Shown one piece after another: positions 1-57,576 of a stretch of 64,000 nucleotides of DNA. Both the position numbers and the translations under genes were made by a program. Within the stretch, counting starts at the first letter, position 1, and each line of letters begins with the position of its first letter. The DNA comes from Ridgeia piscesae (lineage: Eukaryota; Annelida; Polychaeta; Sabellida; Siboglinidae): NCBI GenBank assembly GCA_025642075.2, contig JAODUO010000185.1:25001-89000 (forward strand). The letters are read 5' to 3'. The notes beneath the pieces are model-generated. The model worked only from the letters and a program-made list of their open reading frames with translations, did not search any database and had not been told where the DNA came from.

Positions 1-1590
1 GCCTCTCCTTCACTGTCTCACCCAGGCATCTCCTTCACTGTCTCTCACCCAGGCATCTCCTTCACTGTCTCTCACCCAGGCATCTCCTTCACTGTCTCTC
101 ACCCAGGCATCTCCTTCACTGTCTCTCACCCAGGCCTCTCCTTCACTGTCTCTCACCCAGGCATCTCCTTCACTGTCTCTCACCCAGGCCTCTCCTTCAC
201 TGTCTCTCACCCAGGCATCTCCTTCACTGTCTCTCACCCAGGCATCTCCTTCACGTCTCTCACCCAGGCCTCTCCTTCACTGTCTCTCACCCAGGCCTCT
301 CCTTCACTGTCTCTCACCCAGGCATCTCCTTCACTGTCTCTCACCCAGGCCTCTCCTTCACTGTCTCTCACCCAGGCATCTCCTTCACTGTCTCTCACCC
401 AGGCCTCTCCTTCACTGTCTCTCACCCAGGCCTCTCCTTCACTGTCTCTCACCCAGGCCTCTCCTTCACCTGTCTCTCACCCAGGCTCTCCTTCACTGTC
501 TCTCACCCAGGCACTCTCCTTCACTGTCTCTCACCCAGGCCTCTCCTTCACTGTCTCTCACCCAGGCATCTCCTTCACTGTCTCTCACCCAGGCCTCTCC
601 TTCACTGTCTCTCACCCAGGCCTCTCCTTCACTGTCTCTCACCCAGGCCTCTCCTTCACTGTCTCTCACCCAGGCCTCTCCTTCACTGTCTCTCACCCAG
701 GCCTCTCCTTCACTGTCTCTCACCAGGCCTCTCCTTCACTGTCTCTCACCCAGGCCTCTCCTTCACTGTCTCTCACCCAGGCATCTCCTTCACTGTCTCT
801 CACCCAGGCATCTCCTTCACTGTCTCTCACCCAGGCCTCTCCTTCACTGTCTCTCACCCAGGCATCTCCTTCACTGTCTCTCACCAGGCATCTCCTTCAC
901 TGTCTCTCACCCAGGCATCTCCTTCACTGTCTCTCACCCAGGCCTCTCCTTCACTGTCTCTCACCCAGGCCTCTCCTTCACTGTCTCTCACCCAGGCATC
1001 TCCTTCACTGTCTCTCACCCAGGCCTCTCCTTCACTGTCTCTCACCCAGGCCTCTCCTTCACCGTCTCTCACCCAGGCCTCTCCTTCACTGTCTCTCACC
1101 CAGGCATCTCCTTCACTGTCTCTCACCCAGGCTCTCCTTCACTGTCTCTCACCCAGGCATCTCCTTCACTGTCTCTCACCCAGGCCTCTCCTTCACTGTC
1201 TCTCACCCAGGCATCTCCTTCACTGTCTCTCACCCAGGCCTCTCCTTCACTGTCTCTCACCCAGGCCTCTCCTTCACTGTCTCTCACCCAGGCATCTCCT
1301 TCACTGTCTCTCACCCAGGCCTCTCCTTCACTGTCTCTCACCCAGGCCTCTCCTTCACTGTCTCTCACCCAGGCATCTCCTTCACTGTCTCTCACCCAGG
1401 CCTCTCCTTCACTGTCTCTCACACAGGCCTCTCCTTCACTGTCTCTCACCCAGGCCTCTCCTTCACTGTCTCTCACCCAGGCCTCTCCTTCACTGTCTCT
1501 CACCCAGGCCTCTCCTCACTGTCTCTCACCCAGGCCTCTCCTTCACTGTCTCTCACACAGGCCTCTCCTTCACTGTCTCTCACCCAGACA
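1..1590. repeat. 27-bp minisatellite, about 58 copies, cut by window edge
   Basis: Head-to-tail 27-bp unit made of a GGC(C/A)TCTCC segment followed by TTCACTGTCTCTCACCCA. Two unit variants, GGCC and GGCA, are interspersed along the array. A few units have 1-bp deletions. On the + strand each unit carries a pyrimidine tract ending in CACCCAG, which looks like a 3' splice site. The peptides predicted on the - strand (RDSEGEAWV repeats) only reflect the 27-bp periodicity. The array continues beyond the left edge, so its host (intron or intergenic) is unknown. Confidence 0.97.
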
Positions 1591-3480
1591 TCTCACTGTA
1601 ATCGAGGTTGCATAAGCGGGAACATTTACATTTCCTTCCCACCTGGCTTGCCATGAGGGTGCTATTTCTTAAAGGATCAATGCCCAACTAATCAGACAGA
1701 ACTGTCCCTAATTGGTACAGGTATATAAATCATATCCTTTACTCTCGGATATTCATAGATTTTCTACAAATTTCAATACAGTGCATTGACTATCATGAAT
1801 TGTGTGAGACAGTTTACTTGTTTTACTTCTACCCTTCAGTACAATTCAAATTTTTCACATAAATGTGACTTTAATTGTGCAAATATAGCAACATATTTAG
1901 CCCTTAACAGTGATCTTTATACTGAAAACACCAGGAGGCGCCACCAGTACCGTCCACTGCAGCAGTAGGCTGATGAAATGAAGTTTATTTGGACACGGAC
2001 AAAGCTGCCAAACATGATTCGTATTAGATGTCTCCAACCAGTAGACCACGGCTGTCACTGTGGAGACGAACCTCACCAGTTGTCAGTTCACCGATGTACA
2101 CTCACCGCCAAGACAAACAGCCATTGGACTGATGGACACAATCCATGATGTTGATGCAACTGACCTTCTACAAGTAATGAACAGATTTAACAAGATGGCT
2201 GCCCAAAGCAACAATCCAGATGACAAGAATTATATTAAAGCCCCTGATTTATAGAGAGTCCAAGTTGACCGAACAGTTGACCTTTTCAACTTAACAATCG
2301 ATCATTTTGACCTAATAGTTGACCTTTATGGAAGTGGCTTAATAGCTCCAGCCCCCACTAATCAGTGGAGATAGGATGACGGTGACTCATGTCCACAACT
2401 GTTGTCATTTAAGCGTTGTTAAGTTGCAAAATCAACATAAACAGTGAGAGCAGCCGAATGATGTAGGTGGCAGGGAAATGAGCAAGGTCAAGGCCAATGA
2501 GACGACGGAGCAGTGGGTAGGACAGTCATTTCCCTCGGCAAAAGCTATTTGGTGTTTTGTACTGTAGAATTGTATACAATTTCTGTAGAATTGTAAACAA
2601 ACTGATCTGGCCCAAAACATGTTATAAAATTTTTATTATTAGAATGCGAGAATGCAAAAGCAATATGACAAAAAGATCCTGTTGAATTCTATAGAAGTTG
2701 GAGTTTTTTACTATCACAATAGAATTGTAGAGAATATTCCATATAATTTTAGACAATTTATGGCCATATCAATTATGATTTAATTCTACAAAATTCTACA
2801 TATTTCCATGAATTTTCTATACATTTCTAAAGAATAATAATAAAAAAATTCTGCTGAGGGTTGAACATCTAAAACAAGACAGAAAAAGTAGAATTTCTTA
2901 TCAGAGGGTCACACCTTCAGGGGACGGACACGGAAGATGGATTTTCCCTCTGTCCTTCCTCCCTCCACTTCCGTGAAGCTCCCGGCCTCCACTTCCGTGG
3001 AGCTGCATTAGAGTGTTGTGTTGCATGTTGCGTGGGGGGGTCCTCAAGTGCTGCTGTATGTGGCCACGCCATGCCTCAGTCCACGCCATGCCTCAGTCCA
3101 CGCCATGCCTCAGACCACGCCATGCCTCAGTCCACGCAACGTTGCTGCATTCATCCAGGGGTTGATTTCATGGAACCAGAACGCGAACGGCAACACCAGT
3201 CAGGCCACGGGGGACGTTTGTCTCGCTCACTGGCGGCACCACCGGTGGCAGTTTGTGTGCATCGCTGCACCACACAACTACCGGCGGCGCAGTATTGCAC
3301 TGTTCGCACCGCCGGCTTTGTGGCAGCGGAATTATGACAATGTGTGAAGTCAACTGTGGTCTTATCACCATTGACAGAGAAGAGATGATGCTGTCATTGT
3401 CACGGCCGATGACAGATTGCTGTTAGCATGACTGATACTTGTGGCCAGTTTGCATGTGAGTGAGTGTTGCTTCTGTTTGT
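1591..3480. other. Non-coding stretch, nothing recognised
   Basis: AT-rich sequence with only short open frames (65 codons or fewer, apart from frames at 3018-3347 that overlap each other). At 3067-3135 there are four or five copies of a short CCATGCCTCAGTCCACG motif. No domain, splice-flanked exon or RNA gene could be supported. Confidence 0.5.
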
Positions 3481-3499
3481 TATTGTATATTGTGTATAA

Positions 3500-3665
3500 A
3501 GGCACACGATGGTGTAGTAGTTAGCACATCAGCTGGCATGTCTGCATCCCTGGTCCAGTACCCGGGCCAGGCTGGTGGGGTATATTATTATTACTATGAG
3601 CACTTCCGCATTGCAGATGTCATGTGATTAACATCTGTGTTGCTAGTGCCAGTCCACACTCACAC
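3500..3665 (+). mobile_element. tRNA-derived SINE-like element
   Basis: The segment starts with an A-box-like sequence (TGGTGTAGTAGTTAGCAC). About 35 bp later comes a degenerate B-box (GGTCCAGTACCCG). This order and spacing is the internal RNA polymerase III promoter of tRNA-derived SINEs. A non-tRNA body follows to about 3660. It does not fold as an intact tRNA. The 3' end is uncertain. Confidence 0.55.
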
Positions 3666-5000
3666 CGGTCATTTCGTGATATAGTTTTGTAAACGTAGGG
3701 TTAACGTATGAATAACTTAATGAAATAAATTTATAAATATATGATTAAAATAAAATAGATGAATGTACAACTAACATGTCCTGGTGTGTGTACACGGTAT
3801 GTTATGTTTGATATAAAAACCTGGCTCTAAACACAGGGAGTGGTTGTCTCTGGCGACTCACAGATCCCTATAAAATAATGAGATTGTGTGAAACTTATGT
3901 GACAGTTGTGTTGCCGAGAATTTGTGTTGTGAGCAAGTTTTAGCAGTTCACTGGTAGTTGAGTGACCTCATTTGTAATCAGTGTCATACACAATAATATA
4001 AATATTAATTCGTAAATCTCAAGAAAGTTTTTTCTTTTTTTCGTCTCCGTACACATTCGAATAATATAAATATTACCGGGTATGTATTCAGGCACCTAGA
4101 AATAGTTAACTAAATTCCCTGAAGTCTCCATAAACACAATATTTGAATACACAAAGTCAACAGTCACAGTGACCTTGCGAACTCTATGACTTCAATTACC
4201 ATGACAGGTTATAATGAACTCCTTTGTGAAGTGGTCAATAAACAAGGTCACTGAGGTCACTGTGACTGACGTGACATGATGACCTTTAATTACACCGCTA
4301 CTTAATTTGAGGATTTATTAGTGGGGGTCGTTAATCTTTAATGTGAACTAACTTTAAATTTCACCCTCTCGCAACAAATTCATTCCACCATCAACTCGGC
4401 TTGTCTTGAAAGCTTACAGCCATGCTGAAATTACTAGGCAAAATAGGTTTGACATGGATTGTGGGTGTTTTGTTATTGTCTCTCCCCACGGGCACACGGA
4501 GGTGAACAATTTAATTAATTTATGAATAATTTTATTTACAATTAACAACAGAAGTGCTAAATATAGTTGTAAGTAGTAAAACTAAATTAGTTTGTCCAAA
4601 GAAGGCACATAAAAATGTCCTCATCAGTGAATTATAAAAACACCTCTCAATTATACGGTTGAGTGAAGGGTCTGCACCGTGAATGCTGTGCCATCAATAT
4701 TAATAACCACTTCATAACATGATCAAGCGGTATTTTTAGAACAGGATGCGAATTAAATTTTAAACAGTTGATTGTGTGCAGACTTATCCAGTGCAATATA
4801 CTCACACAATTCATCTGACCGTTGGCTAACAGCCAGTGCTGCCCAGTCCAGTGCAGGATGAAATAAACACTCTCAGTCTCCGTACCAGTTGGAGGTGTGA
4901 GCAAATGGCAGGAGCTTCACTTGACAGACTCGTGGAAACTTGACAATGGAACTGAAGTAAAAGTAAGGTTTGTCTTTGATGACATTAATCAGCATTACAT
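3666..5000. other. Non-coding stretch, nothing recognised
   Basis: AT-rich unique-looking sequence. No open frame with recognisable domains and no tandem array. Small frames at 4647-5079 on the - strand overlap the start of the SINE-like element and do not look coding. Confidence 0.4.
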
Positions 5001-5009
5001 AACAGTCCA

Positions 5010-5290
5010 CTGGAGGGGCGCGGTGGTTGTGCGGTAGGGCACTAGACTGTCCATCGAGGGGACAGTGGTTCAATCCCACCTGCCGCAGTTTCGAAACTTA
5101 GGCAGTTTTGTTCACCCCACATTTGCCTGTGTCTTTTGGAAGAGACACTAAAAGCCAGGAAGTAAAACATCCCACACAGGGGGTAAATGTGTAACCTGTA
5201 GTGGACTCACTAATTCAGAGAAGGACAACTCCTGCGTTAGCCCAAGAGGAAACCACCTGACCTCTTCCAGGACGTACGTCAGTTGACAAG
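5010..5290 (+). mobile_element. tRNA-derived SINE-like element with clear B box
   Basis: The head is tRNA-like: GGGGCGCGGTGGTTGTGCGG with an A-box-like segment, a stem-loop resembling an anticodon arm around GACTGTCCATCGAGGG, then GGTTCAATCCC, a full match to the pol III B-box consensus GGTTCRANYCC. A body of about 190 bp unrelated to tRNA follows. The head is too diverged for a functional tRNA gene call. The right end is estimated from where the sequence turns AT-rich. Confidence 0.7.
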
Positions 5291-6868
5291 CATTGTGACT
5301 TTTTGTTTCAATTTAAATAAAATTGCAATTTAAGTAAAAACGAAGATATTACAGCGAATGAGGTATCATTTAAAGCATGTGATTTCAGAATCCACGGAGA
5401 CCCCAAACACAGTTTTGCATCTTAATTACCTCCTTTGCTGTGGCACGTTGCATATGTAGGTGTGAGAAAAATGTCAGACTTGTCCACTGTGAACTCTACT
5501 GGGCCCTATGCTCAGTGCCCTGTGACTCACTGCCTAGTGTAGCTTAATTGAGATAATATATAAACAAATAGATATAATATCAAAATTGCAATGACATTTT
5601 CGTAATGTAATTATAATTTCTCAGTGCATCCATAGTTAATATTTTTGGGGATGTGTGGATTAAAATTACAGATGTGTAACCATGTACAGTTAGAGTAGAC
5701 GACATACATAATAATATATAATAATTTTAGCAATGATACTATTTATAGAGCGTAGTACTTGTATGCTTAGAGTGCAGTACAATCAAAATTATATCAAGCG
5801 ATTCAGTGTATTTCATGGGAACATGTAAATTGGAAACTTCATGTAAAATGTAGAACAAATAAACTTAGTCAGGTCTGACTGATTACCTTATTTAGTTTTT
5901 TGAAACACTTGTAACCAGGGTGGGGGCATAGACAGTGCGTATACTAACTACAGTAGCATATGGCATGCAGTGGGAGAGAGTTTCCTGTCAGTAACTAACA
6001 AAGCCAAATTAAGCGGCAGCCAGATCAGTCAAGATGACTCAGATGAACAATCGCTGGAGTTATAAATAGCAGCGAGAAATTAAAGAGGCCGAGTTGTACG
6101 ATCTGGAATAACCCGCCCACTGTTTCCACCTCGCTTCTTACTCGATGCTCCCTCATGTCTCATTCGTACCCGATATCGCTAAGTGCCTCTACCAGTCAAC
6201 CGTAATTTCTCAAATACCGGCGTTATTAAGATGTATTGATCAACAGCAACAGGAAATCACTAATGAAATCACTCGGTCGTCTCGGCCAGGGCAGTCTGTC
6301 CTCACACGAATCTCCTCACCCGGACCTGTGCGTGTGTGTGCAAGAACAAAGGTGGCAGATCGCTTGGGGGGAGTTACGTTTATGGCGCGGCTCCCCGTCA
6401 ATCGAACGTCATTTGCGAGAGTTCCGTGGCAGTGTGACCAGCGTTGTGAGTGGCCATGAACACAACTGTCACAGGTTGTGTATGACACAGTGTACTGGGT
6501 GACACTGACAGAGTGGTGACATTACGGATGGACAGGTCAGTGACTCATTGTAACAGGACAACGCCAGTTGTAAATAATGAAAATAGGAGGCCGAGGCCAT
6601 ATGGCTGCGAAACTGTGCACAGGTTAAAACAGGGAATTTCCCATACCAATTGTCAGAGATATTTTAGAACAATGTTTCTTTATCACTGGTGTAATGTAAC
6701 CATAAACATCTTGACATTTTAACAAATTTGTGGAGATGTGTCTTTTCATGGTCATGGTGGAACCATTATTTTGAATCAGAACTGAATGGTTTGTTCAGTA
6801 TATAACTGATTATTTGCTAATGTCACGAAAGCATTGATGGACACATAGATGGGCAACAGGAGATACCT
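5291..6868. other. Non-coding stretch with one dispersed 'GCGCC' element relic
   Basis: At about 5735-5790 there is an ATTTATAGAGCG motif followed about 30 bp later by AGTGCAGTACA. It is related to the better copy at 9800-10135. The frames at 6145-6502 on both strands overlap one another and have no recognisable domain. Nothing else could be supported. Confidence 0.4.
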
Positions 6869-7083
6869 CGATTGATTGATTGATTGATTGGTTGGTTGGT
6901 TGGTTGGTTGGTTGGTTGGTTGGTTGGTTGGTTGGTTGGTTGGTTGGTTGGTTGGTTGGTTGGTTGGTTGGTTGGTTGGTTGGTTGGTTGGTTGGTTGGT
7001 TGGTTGGTTGGTTGGTTGGTTGGTTGGTTGGTTGGTTGGTTGGTTGGTTGGTTGGTTGGTTGGTTGGTTGGTTGGTTGGTTGA
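6869..7083. repeat. (TGAT)n to (TTGG)n microsatellite
   Basis: A short TGAT run changes into about 190 bp of essentially perfect TTGG/GGTT tetranucleotide. All three + frames read the same WLVG peptide, which is a repeat artefact. Confidence 0.98.
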
Positions 7084-7164
7084 CTGATTAACTGATATAT
7101 GAATTTATTTATGTATTTATTTATTATTTTGAATGTGAACCTTTAGAAACAGTATCCTCTGGGT

Positions 7165-7600
7165 ACAACATGTAGGATAACAGCAGTCACATGATAGCAA
7201 ATACAATATGTAGAGATAACAGTAGTCACATGACAGCAAATACAACATGTAGAGATAACAGCAGTCACATGACAACAAACACAACATGTAGAGATAACAG
7301 CAGTCACATGACAACAAACACAACATGTAGAGATAACAGCAGTCACATGACAACAAATACAACATGTAGAGATAACAGCAGTCACATGACAACAAATACA
7401 ACATGTAGAGATAACAGCAGTCACATGACAACAAACACAACATGTATAGATAACAGCGGTCACATGACAACAAACACAACATGTAGAGATAACAGCAGTC
7501 ACAGGACAACAAACACAACATGTAGAGATAAAAAGAAAGTCACATGACAACAAACACAACATGTAGAGATAACAGCGGTCACATGACAACAAATACAATA
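7165..7600. repeat. 39-bp minisatellite, about 11 copies
   Basis: The 39-bp unit contains AACATGTAGAGATAACAGCA and GTCACATGACAACAAA. The period was measured from successive GAGATAACAG starts (7252, 7291). The unit contains the palindrome TCACATGA. Open frames on both strands come from the 39-bp (13-codon) period. Confidence 0.96.
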
Positions 7601-9215
7601 GAAGATTGGGCTGAATGGATACAACGTACCCATTAACTTATGCACAGCATAGTATAGGTGAGATGTTCACAGTGATGCCATGTCCTGTCCCTGCGTGGGT
7701 TTTAATGAGATTCCTCTTGAGAGCACAATGAAGGGTCATCGTGTTAGTCATCAGAACTAGGCCACTGTCTCCCACTCTCTCATATACCAATTGATGAATC
7801 GCCTTCAGTTGATTTTCCAGTCAGTTGGATGATGTCTACGGTGTGAGAGCTGTTGGCAAGTATCTGTCATGTTACCTCGTGATTCTGCGTTCTAGTCCCT
7901 TGTGTGGCTATACACTATTGTATGTAACTGAATGTTTATTTCAAGTTATTCGTTATATTAACACAAATACGAAGCTTGCTGTTTGGTTTCCCCCGCGTTG
8001 CCTCAGTTCATTCAGCTGTAGACTCGAGGAGCAAGTGGCTGTTGTATACGTTAGTGAATGGATAGAATTTGCACAGCAATTCCAAGAGTGGCTGAATACT
8101 CCCCAAACGATTGGAGTTGGTGTTGATACAGGCATGCAGTGGGGAGATGAAACTGCTTTGCGTGGTCCAGAAGACTTAATTGCTGCCCTGGTATAAATAT
8201 TTAGAATTTAACTTCCTTTAGGGCTAATTTATTGAAGTATGTTTTGGGAGAGATAAATCTCTGTTTTACTTTACAGTTTGTATTGGTTTTCGTTGGTCCA
8301 TATCGGTGACTTCATCGTAAATGGACTACAAGGACATCTGGTGTGCCATTTGCAGGTCGGTGTGACCTTATTAAAAATGGCATGGTCACATGACTGTTTC
8401 TTGAAGGATTCCGGGTAAATGTGACTCCATGCATAATTAACTACATCCAGGTAGATGTGTGAAATAGCACAGTACCCTACACGGCCAGCTGGCACGACAC
8501 AAGCTTTGGTCCATTTGTAAATACAAGCTGATTCACAAGCGTAGAGCTGTGCATTCAATTAGTTGATTCACAGATCAATTTGCAAAACTTTGGACCACAC
8601 TTTGTATATTTGCACTAAAATGGTGGCAGTGTTAAAGGACTGATTCTATTCTAATGATGTTTTGCTTTGTGTATAAACAAATCAAGAACCAGAATCAATG
8701 CCAGTGTCAAAACACAAATTATACTAGTCACAGTAGGTAGGTCTGTAGCATCCGATCGTGTAAATAAATTATTTGGAAAAATCCCTGCTAGTTGTATTAT
8801 GTAGGTATACTTTTTGACATAGAACATAAAACATGATACATATTCTTCTCCTAAGTCCATATCTGTTGCGGGCATTGGCAATTGTGACCCTCCAAACTGC
8901 ATGGTTGTTTCTAGTTTGCAGGACAATTGAAAAACCGAAGTACACAGAATATTGACTATGAGTAAAATGCTGGGTCTTGGCTAAGCATTCTGTGTAGACT
9001 CGTTTGATAAAACACTACCGAAGGAGGAATTTGTTTGGATAGGTTCTTCTTAAACAGTGATTATTTGCAAAACCCTCACTACTCATACAAGTGTGCCTTA
9101 TTAATGCTGACAATGTTAACATTATCTCTTTCCTTTGCCAATGTTATTAGACTGCTGAACATTTCTTGTATCGGTTTTAGTTGTACAAACTTATAATCAT
9201 TAGGGTTTGAACATG
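7601..9215. other. Non-coding stretch; one unassigned open frame and a dispersed-repeat relic
   Basis: An open frame at 7825-8196 (+) would encode 123 aa. Its middle overlaps a relic of a dispersed repeat (7990-8025, GCCTCAGTTCATTCAGCTGT). The C-terminal part (from about 8030) looks more protein-like (EWIEFAQQFQEWLNTPQ) and ends just before a GT. I recognise no family, so I do not call it a gene. Nothing else is evident. Confidence 0.35.
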
Positions 9216-9224
9216 CAAACCTAA

Positions 9225-9460
9225 TGTGAAACGGCCTATAACATGCTAGTCCGACCAAAACTTGAATATGCCTCTCCTATATGGAATCCACACACCACTA
9301 CCCAAATTAAACATCTTGAAAAGTCACTGCAGCCAGATGTCAAACACCATCGGCCAAACAGCCACACAGACCTAATAGCACCCTTGGATGGCCCACTCTT
9401 GAGCGAGCAGGATTATCAAACAAGCAATGACATTAAAAATTTTAAATAACATAATCAACA
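9225..9460 (+). mobile_element. Non-LTR retrotransposon (LINE) reverse-transcriptase relic
   Basis: The frame at 9243-9449 begins LVRPKLEYASPIWNPHTTTQ followed by IKHLEK. This is characteristic of the region after the reverse-transcriptase fingers/palm in Jockey/CR1-like LINE ORF2 proteins (consensus LVRPhLEYASpvWnP ... IekLEkvQ). After IKHLEK the expected QRRAAR-type continuation is lost, so the copy is decayed. Similar coding-like sequence may continue to about 9750 in shifted frames. Confidence 0.75.
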
Positions 9461-9799
9461 TCATAACCACGGCCTACTAAAACCATCAAACTGTGGCCAT
9501 TACATCGCCACCAGGTGCCATCAACACGCAGTGTTCTCCTTATGCAATTGCATCGAAATGATCTCATCACATTACTGCAATAGAAACCAGCTTAAGAGCA
9601 ATAATGAACCTCCTTGCACAATCACCAATGCCTGTAAACAAACAAGTTATAACAAACACAACAACACATACAACCAAACATGTCAACATACAATCCTGCG
9701 TTAGCCAAGTTTGGGCTGTTTGGAGTAAACAACCTGAGACCTGAGACATTCCTTAAGTAGGAATTAATAAATTGTATAGCAGGAGGAAAAAAAGAAGTT

Positions 9800-10140
9800 T
9801 ACAATAATAATAACAATAACATTTATAAAGCGCCATAAATCTGAAAATATCCATTCGGAGGCACTGTACATGAGAATTATAATACTAGGTTTGTTAAGGT
9901 AAATAAAATACATAAAATATTTATAAAAAGTAATAGTAATAAATAATAAAATAAATAAGTTAGCTAAAGATAATTATTAAAATAAATGGTATATTGATAA
10001 TAAAATAATGAATATGACATTATGTAAAATTAATGTAAAACATGTACAAGATAATAAATAGGTAAAATTAAAATACAAATTAAATAAACTGCCAGGTGTC
10101 TACACTTCATACACAGCCCGGAATAGGTGGGTTTTCACAG
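9800..10140 (+). mobile_element. Dispersed 'ATTTATAAAGCGCC' element
   Basis: The segment starts with ATAATAACA then ATTTATAAAGCGCCATAAAT, followed by GGCACTGTACA, and ends near GAATAGGTGGGTTTTCACAG. This arrangement is typical of an abundant short interspersed element in marine invertebrate genomes. The middle (9900-10085) is AT-rich filler. It ends about 40 bp before the first myosin exon. A relic of the same family lies near 5735-5790. Confidence 0.5.
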
Positions 10141-10178
10141 TCTTTACAATGATCTACATCTGCCTGTTTCTGTTGTAG

Positions 10179-54562
<44,384 letters not shown>

Positions 54563-57545
54563 CCCACGGCAAAGGGCAGTACAGTCGAGGCACTACTCGG
54601 AACAATATATGCAGTTTCTTGTGGCGTATGCAATTTGTAACAAGTATGGATGATGGAAATGCCAAGCTAGCTGGTTTGCAGATGTCACTTGCAGGAATGT
54701 ATACACCTAGCGCCCGCAATCTGTACAGCTATGTGTAGATGATATATTACACAGCGTTTTTCTAAAATACTGTATGAAGTAACTGCTCATAAATCAAGAA
54801 TCCATGTAGTTGTTTGTGTTTTAAAATGACGTAGGGTGGACGAGTGACAACTTCAAATCTCACCATTTGGTTAGTTTACGTCACCAGATCTTGTTTTTGT
54901 AAACTGAAAAATTTCAGAAAACATGTTTCTACTTACAAAGCTGTTGTCTGTTATGGAAGCGCATGAGTGATGGGGTTTCTTTATTAGCTTTTAAATATGA
55001 TGTAAATTCAAACAAATTTGCTATGATATATGCAGGGCAGAAAGTATGTCAATAGGGGCATTGTTCATGTACGATATGAAGAAACGTTGCTAAAGAATGT
55101 GGGTTAATGTGAACATACTGAACCACTGGTGAATGTTGGTAAATCAAGACTGAGGCAGGTGTTGAAGTTAAACGTGTGTGTGTGGTCAGTTGGTCATTCC
55201 AGTCATGTGAACGGTGATATTGTTATGCTAGGGGAAAGTGGGGCAGGGAGAATGTGTTTGAATTATGCTCATGTAGGGGGGAGTGTCAGTGCCCTACTGT
55301 CTAGGGTGTGGGAACGTACATTCACAAAGGTGCAACATTGTAGCAGGGAATTAAGTCTCAGAAGTAGAGCGTTGTAGTGCGTACATTTTTCCGGTGTTAG
55401 AAATGTTTCTGTGCATGCGTGATATATGTACAATCATCAATGTGCAGCGAAAAGACAAAGCATTTATGGTATAAATACTACGGGTTGTTCGTTAGGACGT
55501 TATAACCTATCAGCAAAGTTATTTGTCACAAATTAACACCAGACAAACAAGTTTTGAGGCATATTTTGATAGCAAGTAACGTGACTCTAGTGCGCCATAA
55601 TCTGTGACAGTGATTGATAAAAAACGTAATATTTTTTTGCATTGAACGACATTTTAAGAAATTCTTCACAGTAATCATCACAGGAAAGTTAACGAACAGC
55701 TCGTGGCATTTATAGCGAAAATGGTTCGTTGTTTTGCTGGACATTGATGATGTTACATTTATTGCGCATGCGCAGAAACATCAACTGGAACATTTTTAAC
55801 GCCCGGAAAAATATAAGCGCGACAGCACTACTGACACTATCAGATCAGTGTAGCCTGGTTATAACCATGTCACATGATTTTAATCTGATCAGTGATTGGC
55901 TGTGATTATTGACGCCATCTTGGATCACTCAAAATCTGAAGTCTGATACCACGTGTTGGTAGGTTTGAGCAGTTATGAAGTGCTCTACTTTTTAGCTGAT
56001 GTGAATTTATGAGACCACTCCTTAGCAGTTGGAGATGAAACTACACTGAGAGTCTATGTTTGCAATACTTGTCGTTCCGCCTGTTGCACTGGGCAGTGTT
56101 GACAATGATTGAAGATGTTTGTGATGCAAATTCTGTGGATGAGGGTTTATGTCTTTCCAAGGGCTTCCATCTCCTCACAAGTTAGTTATTTTATAGCATT
56201 TTAGCTGTCTTGAATCATAATTTCCTTCTTTTGAAACATATTTGTGTGTCAACAGGAATATTGCCAAACTGCCATGTCCCTGTTAATTTAACGCAACTTT
56301 TTAAAACCAATTTGAGGGTTTAGGTCACAAAGCAATACAATTTGGACAATTCGAACTAGGAAGAATGTCGAGCTTTAATTGATCGCATTTTAGGTTTTCA
56401 CGTGATGTCTGCATTTTCATGTTATTTATTCGTTTTTATAGAAATACTGTTACTGCTATGCAAATGTTTACTCGAAGTGGCTCAAATGTAGATGTTTTTA
56501 CAAGTTGCCATGTTGCACCTATTGCAAAGTTGTCATTGCAAGTCCTCACTCTACTTGCAAAGTTGTCAAATGTGGAGTAGCTGGCTCATTGTCTTCTCAA
56601 GATATTGTTGTCTCGTGATTGATGTAAGAGAGAAAATATCTCATCTTTGTATTTTGTGAAATCATCCTATGCAGTGTAAACTATATTATCTTCCAACATT
56701 TCGACTGTTTAGATAGGTTGACCTGAAACATATTTAAAAACAACTTTGAATGTTTCTCTCTCTGTATGTGATTGTGTTCACATGGGAAAGTAGTTATAAC
56801 AAGGTATCCTCAGGTGTTAGGTAACCATGGCAACTCTTTATGGATGTTCTGAACAAAACAGTCAATGTTCATAGGTAAGAAATTGTTTATTAATATGTAT
56901 GTGTATTAAATAACATCCGGGCAGTCAAGATGTACATGAGTTTACAGTTGGTGAAATAGAATTTTTTTATGATAAAGCAGTAAGCAAGTATTTTGCAGAT
57001 GATACGAAGGAATCTGTTAAGATGAGTTTACTTGTGCACATAGAGCACTGGTGACTTCCCAAGATTAAACTCTGTCTTCGGAACATAAGCAACTAGACTA
57101 AGATGTTTTATTGCTCTATCCCAACATCATGAAAAATCACATCATGTTTTCAATTATCTATTAAAAACATTAAATACACAATCAAGTTATACATAGCCAT
57201 GTGAAAGTTTCTCTAAGCGGGGTTAGTTGTCAGTCAGATTAATTTAGCATCAGTGTTTGTTAAGTCACTTTAGTAGATCAGTGATTTATCAATGCCTATA
57301 ATGGCCGTTATCACATGATAAGAGCAATAATCTCATGAGTAAGCATCAGGAATATTAATTAGGTTTTAATTATTTCAATTATATACCTCTTTATTTAATA
57401 TCTCTGTGTCTCTGTTTACAGCTATATAAATAATGCCATCTATAAAATGTAAATGCAATGAACATTGGCTTCATAGGTGCAACAGGGAGTTAAATATTAT
57501 ATGTAACGAGAATAGTTTTGTTTATATATATATATAATATATATA

Positions 57546-57576
<31 letters not shown>

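Noticed and set aside
5010..5090. Functional tRNA gene
   Set aside because: The B box is good, but the acceptor stem does not pair convincingly and a SINE body follows.
7825..8196. Possible 123-codon gene or exon
   Set aside because: Part of it overlaps a dispersed repeat relic, no family is recognised, and no partner exon could be joined.
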